From: Vreelandella olivaria
Lineage (GTDB): Bacteria > Pseudomonadota > Gammaproteobacteria > Pseudomonadales > Halomonadaceae
Length of the DNA: 64,000 nt
Direction: 5' to 3'
Assembly: GCA_004295565.1 (NCBI GenBank)
Contig: AP019416.1
Span: 4,030,001-4,094,000, forward strand
This document shows, in pieces, positions 1 to 9,869 of this stretch. The position numbers were made by a program, and so were the translations under genes. A model generated the notes under the pieces. That model saw only the letters and a program-made list of their open reading frames with translations, did not search any database and was not told the DNA's origin. Position 1 is the first letter of the stretch; each line of letters begins with the position of its first letter.

Positions 1-70
1 CGACGACTACCGGCAAGCCAATCGCCATTAGCACTAACAGGCCACCAACAAAAATCAGTAGTTCGGTCAT
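1..70 (-). CDS. TRAP transporter large permease (DctM), N-terminal fragment
   Basis: Only the first 23 codons lie in the window; the gene runs off the left edge. The visible N-terminus (MTELLIFVGGLLVLMAIGLP) is a hydrophobic first helix typical of the DctM/SiaM large permease of TRAP transporters, which couples ion import to uptake of organic acids. Its ATG overlaps the TGA of the upstream DctQ gene (ATGA). Together with the DctP and DctQ genes upstream this completes a P-Q-M operon. The identification rests mainly on that context. Confidence 0.8.
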   Translation of the reverse strand, partial: MTELLIFVGGLLVLMAIGLPVVV

Positions 71-620
71 GGCTTAACGATTCCTTCTTCCTGCCCCTCT
101 TCACCAGGCGCAGCCAACCAAACCACCGGCCCCCGCAGGGTTTGCCACACGGCGATCAGCGCCATACCCAAAAAGCTGAAAAACACTCCGTAATAGAGGT
201 AGCTGAAGCTGATACTTAACGAGACGGTTTTATTGTTGGCGCTCATGTCCGACATAATCCATGCACCCCAGGCGGCGAGAGCAAAAAAGCGCATGAGATC
301 AGCGCCGTCAGCCGATACTGAATATTTTTACCCAGGCCTGAGAGCTTGTGGCTAAACAGATCCACCACCAGGTGCTCGCTGCGCACCCACGCCGATAGCG
401 AACCAAAGCCAATCGCGTAGATGGCCAGCATGGACGCCACCTCTTCTGTCCAGGGCATACCCAGCCCCAGCAGGTCGCGGGCAATCACCGCCGCCACGAT
501 CAACAGCAGGATGGCCGCCATTAACGCCACGCCTACCCCATCGCATAGGCGGGTGACACCGCGCAGCGTATAGAAAGCGATTCGATCCGGCCCTTGGCTG
601 GGCGCTACAGCGTCTTCCAC
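67..620 (-). CDS. TRAP transporter small permease (DctQ), one frame break
   Basis: Small integral-membrane subunit of a TRAP transporter. The N-terminal part (about 108 residues) carries the first helices and the family-typical stretch PWTEEVASMLAIYAIG. The C-terminal part continues in another frame from about position 290 with two more helices and ends GIVKP. The break sits at a run of six A (T on the coding strand) at 283-288, so a lost base is the simplest cause. The restored length, about 184 residues, fits the DctQ family. The gene lies between dctP and dctM in the same direction, and its stop overlaps the dctM start. Confidence 0.82.
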
Positions 621-744
621 AGCAGAACTCCTTACCCTGACGTCTTTTGTTTCGGTTATGAAAATTTATTTGTCTTGTAAAACTTTCTTTACCTGTAAGA
701 CAGCGACGGCCCAGTGGGCCGCCGCTGTTCCTGCCAAAGGAGGT

Positions 745-1723
745 TTACTCGCTCTGGTCACCCAGGGCATCTTCACGAACACCGTCGGCCATGTCAGCCA
801 TAACACGATCAATGGCCGGTAACGCCGCTTCGCGGAAAGGTGTCACATCCGGTTCAATGACGGTCATCCCTTCATCCTGAAGTGCTTCTAGATAGAACTC
901 GTCGAGCTCACGCTCTTGCTCTGATCCGTATTGACGAGCTACGTCGATCGCCTCTTCAATCAACGCCTGATCATCGGCTTCTAAGCCATCCCACCAGCGT
1001 GAACTGGCCACCCAACTCCACGGAAACTGTACGTGGCTGGTCATAATCAGGTAGTCCTGTACTTCCCATAGGCGACGGGTATAGGGGAGGAAAGCGAGTT
1101 CTCGTGGCCATCTACCTGGCCGGTTTGCATGGCGAGATAAATCTCTGGTGCCGGCACGTTCACCACTTGAGCGCCAATCTCTTCCCACACTTCCAGCCAT
1201 ACCGGCAGCGAAGGCAGGCGCAGGCGAAAACCTTCCAGATCCTCCGGTGTGTGAATCTCCTTATTCGCCGTCATATGGCGAGGGCCGCGGTGCTGCAAAC
1301 CAAAATATTTCAGGCCGCCCTGGCTTTCTGCTTTCTCCACCAGCGCTTGGCCGGAAGGGCTCTCCATATAGGCGTCTACTTCATCCCAGGTGGTGAACAC
1401 AAAGGGCACGGTGATGGCGTCGTATTCAGGCGCATACTGCTGGCGCCAGTTACCACCGGTAATGGAGAGCTGGGTTTGGCCCAGGTTGAGCAGTTCCAAC
1501 ACGGCGTTCTCACCGCCAAGAGAACCGGCTAAAAAGGACGCACTTCAAAGCGGCCGGGGGCCTGCTCCTCTAAATATTCAGCAAAGCGCTCCACCGCGGC
1601 GCTTTCCGAACCGCCCTCACTCATAGTGTTGTTGACTTGAATTTCGATGGGGTTAGCCAAGACGAACGGGGCCGTCGTTAGCATGCCTAGGGTCGCCAGC
1701 GTGGCAAGCAGTTGTTTCCGCAT
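745..1723 (-). CDS. TRAP transporter substrate-binding protein (DctP), two frame breaks
   Basis: Periplasmic binding protein of the TRAP system. A signal peptide (MRKQLLATLATLGMLTTAPF, cleavage after VLA) is followed by a DctP domain. Family landmarks are AVERFAEYLEEQAPGRFEV, then TPEDLEGFRLRLP with the substrate-carboxylate arginine region, then APEIYLAMQTGQVDGHENSL. The reading frame changes near 1525 and near 1095, yet the three pieces join without a gap into a protein of about 325 residues, the normal DctP length. It is the first gene of the P-Q-M operon. The substrate is probably an organic acid; the neighbouring CoA-transferase and lyase suggest a dicarboxylate or branched hydroxy acid (inference). 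Confidence 0.87.
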
Positions 1724-2022
1724 GGGATTGTCTCTCTACGGTTGTCGTTATTGGATGTGGTGCTTTGCTGTATTTTCGTAACGCTTAACTGATATTGAAA
1801 CAAGCTGCCCATGGGCTCAAATCGACGTTTAAGAAGGCTGACTTCGTCAAATACGATGGCTAGAAACGCCGCTATAGCAGGCTTTTTAACCTCCCTCTCC
1901 GTTATACGACCAAAGATGAACACCTGACGGCTGTAATCAACCTACTGTCTCGCACGTCTTAGGCCAGTGAACGGTTAAGTAGCGATGCTTAGCTTTCTCA
2001 AAGCACGAAGCCATTAAAGAGG
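1724..2022. other. intergenic stretch without a recognisable gene
   Basis: About 300 bases between the dctP start and the end of the LysR gene. A 78-codon open frame here overlaps the dctP start, has no ribosome-binding site and resembles nothing I know, so I do not call it. The stretch must contain the promoter of the dctPQM operon; I could not pick out convincing -35/-10 boxes by eye. Confidence 0.5.
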
Positions 2023-2922
2023 CTATGAGTCATCCTCATTCTGAGTAAGATGATCCACCAAGTGCCTGGCAGTCACGTGTAGCGAGGCGTAGCGACGCAT
2101 ACCAATCACCAGCTCGCGCTGAGCCCAGGGGTCGCTCAGCGGGATGCTTTTCAGCTGCAGATCGCCTAAGTCGCGGTAGATGGTTTGCTCAGGCAGAACG
2201 CCAACCCCCATGCCGTGGTGAATCATGCGGCAAATGGCGTCGAAACTACGTACCTGAATGCGCATCCGCAGCGCTTTACCTGCCAGGTTGGCCTGCTCGT
2301 TCAATAGCGACTGCAGCGAAGTATCCTGCTGTAAGCCAATAAAATCGAAGGCCAGCGCTTCACTAAAGGCGATGCTTTCACGCTCAGCCAAAGGATGATC
2401 AATGGGCGTCATGAGGACTAACCGATCATGGCGATAGGAGAGTTGCTGAAGGTCAGGCGCTGCCACATGGCCAGCGAAAATGCCAATATCGGTTAATCCA
2501 TCACGCACGGCGGCAATGATTTCGCTGCTAACGCGCTCTTGCAGATCAATTTTGATTTCAGGGTAGAGGCGTGAGAAGGCGCTGAGATCCTGGGGAAGAA
2601 AGGCAATGATCGCCGAAGTATTGGAGTGGATACGCACATGGCCGCGTACGCCTTCGCCATACTCGCTGAGTTCGGCGTGGAGCCGCTCGATGTTATCCAT
2701 AATACGTCGGGCATGATGCAAAAACGCCTGACCTGCGGGGGTCAGTTCTACACCTCTGGGGCGACGATAGAGCAGCGTTGTGCCCACCAGCGCCTCCAGG
2801 TCGCTTATCCGTTTGCTCACCGCGGCGAGAGCCAAGTGTTCGCGCTCCGCCGCCGCCGTCAGACGGCCCTCATCCGCTACGGAGATAAACAGTTTAAGGG
2901 TGACAAAATCGAAGCGACGCAT
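2023..2922 (-). CDS. LysR-family transcriptional regulator
   Basis: Intact 299-residue LysR-type regulator. Residues 1-60 form the winged helix-turn-helix (RRFDFVTLKLFISVADEGRL, then LALAAVSKRISDLEALVGTT). The rest is the periplasmic-binding-like effector domain. It lies between the TRAP operon and the divergent CoA-transferase gene, so it most likely controls one or both in response to the acid they handle. The gap to the CoA-transferase contains an inverted repeat with the LysR T-N11-A pattern at 2965-2979. This is one of the few larger genes in the window with no frame break. Confidence 0.92.
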   Translation of the reverse strand: MRRFDFVTLKLFISVADEGRLTAAAEREHLALAAVSKRISDLEALVGTTLLYRRPRGVELTPAGQAFLHHARRIMDNIERLHAELSEYGEGVRGHVRIHSNTSAIIAFLPQDLSAFSRLYPEIKIDLQERVSSEIIAAVRDGLTDIGIFAGHVAAPDLQQLSYRHDRLVLMTPIDHPLAERESIAFSEALAFDFIGLQQDTSLQSLLNEQANLAGKALRMRIQVRSFDAICRMIHHGMGVGVLPEQTIYRDLGDLQLKSIPLSDPWAQRELVIGMRRYASLHVTARHLVDHLTQNEDDS

Positions 2923-2964
2923 GAAAAACTCCCCAAAGACGGCTGACTGATGCTAGCACCAACC

Positions 2965-2979
2965 TTCGTAAGCCACGAA
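2965..2979. promoter_or_regulatory. candidate LysR operator (TTCGT-N5-ACGAA)
   Basis: A perfect inverted repeat, TTCGT-AAGCC-ACGAA, with an embedded T-N11-A core. It sits 43 bases before the LysR start codon and about 90 bases before the CoA-transferase start, the usual place for the recognition site of a divergently encoded LysR regulator. Binding is inferred. Confidence 0.5.
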
Positions 2980-3068
2980 CCCTTTGTTACCCATTGCCTA
3001 ATTGTCCGCCTCGAATAGCTCACGCATGCTGGCTAATAGTGAGAACTCAATGATAAGAGAGAGCCTTA

Positions 3069-4274
3069 ATGAATGCTTCCGAAGCGCGCCAGCTTCCGCT
3101 ACAGGGCTTAAAAGTACTTGAGCTTGGCCAACTGATTGCGGGGCCTTTCGCCACCAAACTGCTGGGCGAGTTCGGCGCCGACGTGATTAAAATCGAACCG
3201 CCGGGCACCGGTGATCCACTTCGCAAATGGCGAATGCTTGAAGAGGGCACCTCGCTGTGGTGGCACGTGCAGACCCGCAACAAGCGCTCGGTGGCGCTGG
3301 ATCTGCGTAGTGAAGAGGGTCAAGGCCTGGTGCGCCAGCTCGCCGCCGAGGCCGATGTGGTGGTGGAAAACTTCCGCCCCGGCACCTTAGACAACTGGGG
3401 GCTAGGCTGGGAAGCGCTCTCCAAACTCAACCCACGGCTGATCATGGTGCATATTTCCGGCTATGGGCAAACGGGGCCTTACCGCGATAAGCCCGGCTTT
3501 GGGGTGATTGGCGAAGCCATGGGCGGGCTGCGTTACCTCACCGGCCAGCCGGGAGAGCCTTCGGTACGCGTGGGGGTGAGCATCGGCGACTCGCTTTCCG
3601 CACTTTACGCCGTCATCGGTACACTACTCGCTCTTCAGGAGCGCAACCGCAGCGGCCTGGGCCAAGAGATCGACGTGGCGCTGTATGAGTCGGTATTTGC
3701 CATGATGGAGAGCCTGCTGCCGGAGTTCGATGCCAGTGGCCAAGTGCGCGAACCCAGCGGCAGCGCCCTGCCCGGCATTACCCCTTCCAACGCCTATCGC
3801 TGCCAAGATGGCGATTACGTGCTAATTGCCGGTAACGGCGACAGCATCTTCAAGCGCTTGATGGGCGTAATTGATCGTGATGACCTCGCCAACGACCCGG
3901 CTCTGGCCCATAACGATGGACGCAGCCAGCAAGCCGAGATGATTGATACGGCGATTCAGGCCTGGACGGAAGAGCGACCTCGGGATGCCATTCTGCAAGC
4001 CCTAGATGAGGCCCGTGTGCCCGCAGGCTACCCCTACACGGCGGAAGATATTGCCCATGACCCCCACTATTTAGCCCGCGAGATGATCCAAACCTTTACC
4101 CGCCCCAACGGCAAACCGCTCAAAGTCCCCGGCGTACTGCCCAAGCTTAGCGCTACCCCTGGGCGGCTTGGCAATGGTGGCCCACAGCTTGGCCAGCATA
4201 CCGACGATGTCTTGGATGAGCTAGGCATTGACCACGAAACCCGCGCTAAACTGCGCCAAGCGGGCATTATTTAG
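3069..4274 (+). CDS. class III (CaiB/BaiF family) CoA-transferase
   Basis: Intact 401-residue CaiB/BaiF (formyl-CoA transferase type) enzyme that moves CoA between carboxylic acids. Family marks include the N-terminal GLKVLELGQLIAGPFATKLL and FGADVIKIEPPGTGDPLRKW, the NKRSVALDLRSEEG strand, and VGVSIGDSLSALYAVIGTL, which holds the aspartate that carries the acyl anhydride in this family. It is followed after 10 bases by an HMG-CoA-lyase-like gene. This pair is a common way to activate a branched-chain acid as its CoA ester and cleave it. The TRAP system on the other side of the LysR gene is the likely importer. The substrate cannot be read from the sequence. Confidence 0.92.
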   Translation: MNASEARQLPLQGLKVLELGQLIAGPFATKLLGEFGADVIKIEPPGTGDPLRKWRMLEEGTSLWWHVQTRNKRSVALDLRSEEGQGLVRQLAAEADVVVENFRPGTLDNWGLGWEALSKLNPRLIMVHISGYGQTGPYRDKPGFGVIGEAMGGLRYLTGQPGEPSVRVGVSIGDSLSALYAVIGTLLALQERNRSGLGQEIDVALYESVFAMMESLLPEFDASGQVREPSGSALPGITPSNAYRCQDGDYVLIAGNGDSIFKRLMGVIDRDDLANDPALAHNDGRSQQAEMIDTAIQAWTEERPRDAILQALDEARVPAGYPYTAEDIAHDPHYLAREMIQTFTRPNGKPLKVPGVLPKLSATPGRLGNGGPQLGQHTDDVLDELGIDHETRAKLRQAGII

Positions 4275-4284
4275 AGAGTTAGTT

Positions 4285-5212
4285 ATGAACCAGTTATCAC
4301 CCTGCCCCGCCAAGATAGAGATCAACGAAGTTGCTCCCCGGGACGGCCTGCAGATTGAGGCACGCTTTGTGCCCACGGAAGATAAAATCCACTGGATCGA
4401 CGCGCTCTCCGCCACCGGACTACGACGTATTGAAGCAACGTCGTTTACGTCGCCTAAAGCGATCCCCAACCTGCGTGATGCCGCAGACGTTGTCACCGGT
4501 ATTCAACGTCGGGAGGGCGTGGATATCACCGTGCTAGTACCCAACGTAAAGGGCACCGAACGGGCGCTGGCCTGCCAGGTGGATGAGATCAATCTAGTCA
4601 TGTCAGCCAGCAATAGCCACGGGCTAGCCAATCTGCGCATGACGCCAGAGCAATCCCTTGAGCAGTTCGAGGCGATCTTGGAAGTGACGCAGGGAAGCGG
4701 CGTATTTATCAACGCCTCGCTCTCCACCGCCTTTGGTTGCCCCTTTGAAGGCGAGATACCCGAAGCGCGGGTAGTAGAGCTTGTTGCAAAGCTTATTGGC
4801 CTTGGCATTCAGGGCATCACGCTCTGCGACACCACCGGCATGGCCAACCCTGCCCAGGTCAAACACCTATGTGAAGCCGTGCTTGAGCGCTGGCCTGAAA
4901 CACCGTTCACGCTGCACTTCCACAATACGCGCGGCATGGGGCTGGCCAACGCCCTGGCGGCGTGGCAAGCAGGTATTAGCCGCTTTGATGCTTCATTAGG
5001 TGGGTTAGGCGGCTGCCCTTCGCCCCGGCGCCAGCGGCAATGTGTGCACCGAAGATTTGGTGCATATGTTTGAAGCCATGGGCGTGGATACCGGCGTTGA
5101 TTTGGATGCCCTACTTGAAGTTGCCGCCACCCTTCCCGACCTTATCGGCCATGACGTACCAGGACAGGTGGTAAAAGCCGGAAAATCGACCCGGCGTTAT
5201 GCGATGACATAA
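4285..5212 (+). CDS. HMG-CoA-lyase-like enzyme, one frame disturbance
   Basis: Member of the HMGL/DRE-TIM lyase family, which cleaves 3-hydroxy-3-methylglutaryl-CoA or related CoA esters using a divalent metal. The N-terminus has EVAPRDGLQIEARFVPT (metal-binding aspartate in RDG); later come FGCPFEGE, GITLCDTTGMANP and LHFHNTRGMGLANAL (HxH metal ligands). The signature GLGGCP with the catalytic cysteine is reached at about 5020. There the frame is lost in the C-rich stretch encoding PFAPGASGN and resumes in another frame to a TAA at 5210-5212. Restored length is about 309 residues, normal for the family. The ATG at 4285 has AGAGAGTTAGTT upstream; the longer frame start at 4228 overlaps the CoA-transferase and is unlikely. 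Confidence 0.88.
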
Positions 5213-5246
5213 GTGCATGCCTAAAGCTCACGCCTAAGCGTTATCG

Positions 5247-6706
5247 CTAGGCAGGCCCAATCACGTGCTTCACTTCAAGGTACGCACTTAACCCCCATGG
5301 GCCCAACTCCCGGCCAATACCACTGCGCTTGAAACCGCCCCAGCCGGTTTCGGGTAGCACTAATTGCTCGCTGTTGTACCAGATGCTTCCGGCTTTGAGC
5401 TGGCGGCCTATGCGCTTGGCCCGCTCGGGGTCACCACTGATGACCGTAGCAGCCAATCCATACACGCTGTCATTGGCAAGCTGAATAGCTTCGGCTTCGC
5501 TTGCCACGCTGCGCCCACACAGCACTGGGCCAAAAATCTCTTCCTGCCATAAGCGGCTCTCTACTGGCACATCACGGTAAAGCGTGGGCGCTAGAAAGTA
5601 GCCCTTCTCTGGCAGCGTACGGTGTCGCTTGTCGCGCACTGCTGTTAGTCCTTCCTGTTGGGCAATATCCAAATAGCGCTGTACCGCGTCGCGCTGTTTA
5701 GCGCTGGTCAGTGGCCCTAAGTCGGTGCCTTCTGCAAGCGGGTCACCCAGCGCCAGCGCGTCCATACGTTCGGCAAGTGCCGCATAGAGCGCTTCCGCTA
5801 CACTTTCGTGCACTAGCAACCGTGAGGTCGCTGAGCAGATCTGCCCAGCGTTGAAGTAGATACCGGCCATCACCCAGCCGGCGGCCTGGGCGGGGTCGGC
5901 GTCTTCCATCACCAAAATGGGTGATTTGCCGCCTAGCTCTAGTGAGATGCTGGCAGTGCGGGCACTAGCCGCTTGCATCACTGCTTCACCGACGCGGTTG
6001 CTGCCGGTAAAGGAAATTTTATCAACATCAGGATGGTTGGTTAGTGGTGCGCCGATACCCTCTCCATCACCATTAAGCAGATTCAACACACCAGGGGCAA
6101 GTTAATCTCTAGGGCTATCTCGGCCAGCACCAACTCAGGCAGCGGTGTCACTTCTGAAGGTTTGAGCACTGCGGCACAACCCGCCGCCAACGCGGGCGCC
6201 AGTTTCCATGCACTGGTCACCAGCGGGAAATTCCAAGGCGCAATCAACCCTACCACGCCGACAGGGTCATGATAGGTACGTGCCTCAACGCCCTCCATCT
6301 CCACGCTGACCAGCTCGCCCTGCCGGGCATCCAGCGCCCTGGCCTGGCCGGCGTAGTAGCGATAGCAGGCAATCGCATCGTCTAGATCGATCTCCGCCTC
6401 TGCCAGTGGTTTACCGTTATTGGTCGCTGAAAGCGTGATTATCGAATCCCTGCGAGCTTCCAGTGCATCGGCAAACCCATCGAGATATTTAGCCCGTGCA
6501 GTACCGCCCAGTGCTTGCCAAGCGGGCTGCGCCTGCTGGGCGGCTTTTACCGCGGCATCGACATCTGCAGCGTCGCCCGCAGTGACCTGAGCAATACGCT
6601 CTTCGCGATAGGGATTCATCACATCAAGTAGGCGGATCCCCGATGAGGCGACCCACTGGTTATTGATAAACTGCTTGTTAATTAACTGCTCGCTGAGTGA
6701 CTGCAT
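5247..6706 (-). CDS. aldehyde dehydrogenase, probable 4-guanidinobutyraldehyde dehydrogenase, one frame break
   Basis: NAD(P)+-dependent aldehyde dehydrogenase of the betaine-aldehyde/aminobutyraldehyde class. Seen in order: PWNFPLVTSAWKLAPALAAG, KPSEVTPLP, KISFTGSNRVGEAVM (cofactor binding), ELGGKSP (general-base glutamate) and FNAGQICSATSRLLVHE (catalytic cysteine). The frame changes near 6100 in a CCCC run that should encode LPPGVLNLLNG. Restored length is about 487 residues, typical for the family. It is the last gene of an operon with an AruI-like decarboxylase and guanidinobutyrase. Oxidation of 4-guanidinobutyraldehyde to 4-guanidinobutyrate (KauB role) is therefore the likely reaction; the specificity is inferred from context. 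Confidence 0.85.
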
Positions 6707-6755
6707 GGAAATATCCTAGTCAGAAAATGCGCACGCACGCTGCCACGCAGCGGCG

Positions 6756-8358
6756 TCAATTCTCGATCAGTAACGGCCCGTTCGCTTCACGGTTGGCGAG
6801 CGCGTTAGCCAACTCGACGGGGCTCTCTACCAGTACGCCGGGGCAGCCAAAGCCTTCGGCCAGGGTGAGGAAGTTAGGCGCCTGAATATCCACGCCCAGG
6901 CGCGCCACACCGTTGGCATCCATATAGCGACGGATCTCCTCAAAACCGGCGTTGTGCCATAGCACGATGACGATTGGCAGGCGCTCTTCTACCGCCGTGG
7001 CTATTTCAGAGAGCGTAAACATCACGCCACCATCGCCTACCAAGGCCACCACCGAAAGGTCAGGGCGACCCAACTGAGCTCCCAGTGCCGCCGGTAGCCC
7101 ATAACCCAAAGTGCCGTACCCCGTTGAGGCATTGAAATAACACCTTGGCGCTGGCTGACTGACCAAATGGTTACCGGCATACACCGGCGCGGTAGAATCA
7201 CCTACCAAAATCGCCTCGGGCAGGTATTCGGCCAGGGTCTTATATAGCGGAACGAAGGCGCTAAAAGCAGGATCGTTTTGCAGATTCAGCGTGCTTAATA
7301 CCTCGGCAGTTCGCTCAACGCCGTTACGCTGCAATGTGTCTGGAAAATGAGCCAATAGAAGTTCAAGGCTGCGCCCGGCATCGCCCACCAGACCAAGCGT
7401 GGTGCGCTGGTTGCGCACCAGCTGCTCAGGATCGAGATCAATTCGTATCAGCGTGCCGTTAAGGTGAAAGCCGCCATCAAACACCACATCGTAATCGGTC
7501 TCACCTAGCTCGGTGCCTATGGCCAGAATCACATCGGCGTTGGCCGCCAGCTCGCGAACGGCGGGTAGCGCTGCATTAGCCCCCAAATCCAGCGGGTGGT
7601 CGCGGCCTAGCAGCCCTTTGGCGTTAATGGTCGTTACCGTGGGGCATCGAGCTTTTCTACCAAAGCCCGTGCGGCCTCTGGCGCTGAAATGCAGCCACCG
7701 CCTAATAGCACCAGGGGCTGTTTCGCCGCATGTAACAAACGGGCGGCTTCGGCAAGCCCTTCTGGGTCAGGTGCGGCCCGGTAAAGCGTGGGCGCATGCC
7801 AGCTAATCGGCACCGTGACCTGCGCATTAAACAGGTCGATGGGGATTTCGATATGCACCGGGCCTGGCCGTGACCCGTTGAAGATAGCAAAGCGCGGGCC
7901 AGCACCTCGGGCAAGGTGTTGGCGTCCAGCAGCGTGTGGCTAAAGCGCGCCACACCGCTAATCATATGCTGCTGGCTGGGCAGTTCATGCAGCCGTCCTT
8001 GGCCCATACCCAGCGTATCGCGGCGATTGACGCTGGAGATCACCAGCATAGGGATCGAGTCCGCCAGCGCCTGGCCCATGGCGGTCGCTATATTGGTCAT
8101 CCCCAGTCCGGTGATAATCAAGCAGACACCCGGCTGGCCGCTGGCCCGGGCATAGCCGTCGGCCATAAACCCGGCGCCCTGCTCATGGCGCGGGGTTATA
8201 TGCTGCACATCGCTGCCTTCCAACCCGCGATAAAGCTCCACCGTGTGCACGCCTGGGATGCCGAACAGGGCCCGCACGCCGTAAGTATCGCGCAGCAGCC
8301 GGATCAGCAGCTCGGCACAGGTCATAGTCGATTGATTGCTCGTTACATCAGCGTTCAT
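6756..8358 (-). CDS. aruI: ThDP-dependent 2-oxo acid decarboxylase, AruI-like (5-guanidino-2-oxopentanoate decarboxylase), two frame breaks
   Basis: Acetolactate-synthase-fold enzyme of about 534 residues once frames are joined near 7870 and 7640. N-terminal pyrimidine domain: FGIPGVHTVELYRGL and RHEQGAGFMADGYARASG with the catalytic glutamate. Central domain: AAKQPLVLLGGG and LAANADVILAIGTELGETDYD. C-terminal pyrophosphate domain: STGYGTLGYGLPAALGAQ and the ThDP/Mg motif VALVGDGGVMFTLSEIATA. Acetolactate synthases share the fold, but the operon partners, guanidinobutyrase and an aldehyde dehydrogenase, point to AruI of the arginine transaminase pathway. That enzyme decarboxylates 5-guanidino-2-oxopentanoate to 4-guanidinobutyraldehyde. 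It lies 49 bases upstream of the dehydrogenase and 10 bases downstream of the YjiH gene. Confidence 0.82.
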
Positions 8359-8368
8359 TGCAGGCCCC

Positions 8369-9760
8369 TTAGAAGAAAAACGTGTGGGCCATAAAGGCGA
8401 TTATTGGCAGCGTAATGGCGGTACGCAGCAGAAAGATGGCGACCAGTTCCCAGAGCTTGATGGGAATTTTCGACTTGAGCAGCAGCGCGCCGATTTCCGA
8501 CATGTAGATCAGTTGGGTGAGCGACAGGCAGGCAATCACAAAGCGGGTAAGCTCGCTTTCGATATTGGTCGCCAGCACCGCGGGCAGGAACATATCGGCA
8601 AAGCCCACCAGGGTGGCGGGCGCCGCCGCTTTTGCTTCAGGAATCCGCAGCAGCTCAAGCACCGGCACCATGGGGTAGGAAAGCCAGGTAAATAGTGGGG
8701 TAAATTCCGCCAGAATCAGCGCCACCGTACCAATGGCAAACACCAGAGGAAGCAAGCCGAGGAAAATATCCATCACGTTGAGGAGCGCCAATCGTGCCAA
8801 CTCACGGGGCCCGGGAGCTCCAGCGGCGCGATTGGTGGCCTGAATCAAGCTGTAACGGAACAGGCCCATTTTTTCGGTGCGCTCTTCGCTCAACTGGCAG
8901 CCCACGGGCTCGTAATAGTCATTGGATTTGCGCGACAGCGGCGGCAGGCGCGGCACAATCACCGCAGCGATCAACCCGGAAACCACTACCGTAAAGTAGA
9001 ACTGCACAAACAGGTGGTTAATATCGACAAAGCTGGTGACGAGCAGCGCAAACGCAATCGACACCACGGAGAAGTTGGTGGCAATGACAGAGGCTTCGCG
9101 GCGGTTATAGAAGCCTTGCTCGTACTGCTGAGTGGTGATCAGCACACCGACGGTGCCCGAGCCCATCCAGGAGGCGGTGGCATCGATGGCGCTGCGTCCC
9201 GGCAGGTTAAAAATCACCCGAAAAGGCTTGCGCACCAGACTGCCGATGAATTCCATAAAGCCGAACTCGACCAGAAACGGCAGCAGCAGCGCGGCAAAGA
9301 AAAAGAAGGTAAGCAGTACCGGCGCCAGGTCATTGAGCATCACGCCACCGGTAAATGACGCAGTGACGAACTCAGGCCCGAACTGGAAATAGGTCATCAC
9401 GGCAAAGATCGCGCCGAGGATGCGCATCGCAAGCCACAAAGGCCCTACGTGAAACATCTCGTGCAACACGCCTTTCTCGGCCCAGCCAGGATGCGTCACC
9501 TTGGCGTAAATCGTCGCCACCACCGATAGGCAGAGTACCACTACCGCAATAGCTGGCAGCGCCGAGCCCAGCAAGGCCTGCAAACTATCGGCCATGAGCC
9601 CCATGCCGATGTTAATGGTATCGCCCACCTGAAAAGGGACGAGAAACAGCAGCACCCCAATTAGCGAGGGAATGATAAATTTCAGTAAGTGCGCGCGGGG
9701 TATCGGTGCCGACGAGGTCGGCTGTTCCGATTTAACGTTGCTATACGACATAGGGTTCAC
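8369..9760 (-). CDS. yjiH: YjiH-family membrane protein with nucleoside-recognition (Gate) domain
   Basis: Intact 463-residue polytopic membrane protein. Hydrophobic helices begin at residue 27 (FIIPSLIGVLLFLVPFQVGD) and continue through the sequence. The conserved gate region reads NLPGRSAIDATASWMGSGTV, typical of the YjiH branch of the nucleoside-recognition family. The cytosolic loop NDYYEPVGCQLSEERTEKMG separates two halves. YjiH proteins have no firmly established substrate. Its place between the guanidinobutyrase and the AruI-like decarboxylase suggests transport of a pathway compound such as arginine, guanidinobutyrate, GABA or urea (inference). Confidence 0.85.
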   Translation of the reverse strand: MNPMSYSNVKSEQPTSSAPIPRAHLLKFIIPSLIGVLLFLVPFQVGDTINIGMGLMADSLQALLGSALPAIAVVVLCLSVVATIYAKVTHPGWAEKGVLHEMFHVGPLWLAMRILGAIFAVMTYFQFGPEFVTASFTGGVMLNDLAPVLLTFFFFAALLLPFLVEFGFMEFIGSLVRKPFRVIFNLPGRSAIDATASWMGSGTVGVLITTQQYEQGFYNRREASVIATNFSVVSIAFALLVTSFVDINHLFVQFYFTVVVSGLIAAVIVPRLPPLSRKSNDYYEPVGCQLSEERTEKMGLFRYSLIQATNRAAGAPGPRELARLALLNVMDIFLGLLPLVFAIGTVALILAEFTPLFTWLSYPMVPVLELLRIPEAKAAAPATLVGFADMFLPAVLATNIESELTRFVIACLSLTQLIYMSEIGALLLKSKIPIKLWELVAIFLLRTAITLPIIAFMAHTFFF

Positions 9761-9869
9761 CCATTGGAAGTGATTATTGGAGGTGGGCCGGCGGCGTGGC
9801 TAGGTCAGTACTTTTTATTTAGTCGCTATTTCTTTGATAGCTATCTATTTGTTAGCTATGTGGTCGGCG

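Noticed and set aside
1687-1923. 78-codon minus-strand frame upstream of dctP
   Set aside because: Overlaps the dctP signal peptide, lacks a ribosome-binding site and has no recognisable sequence.
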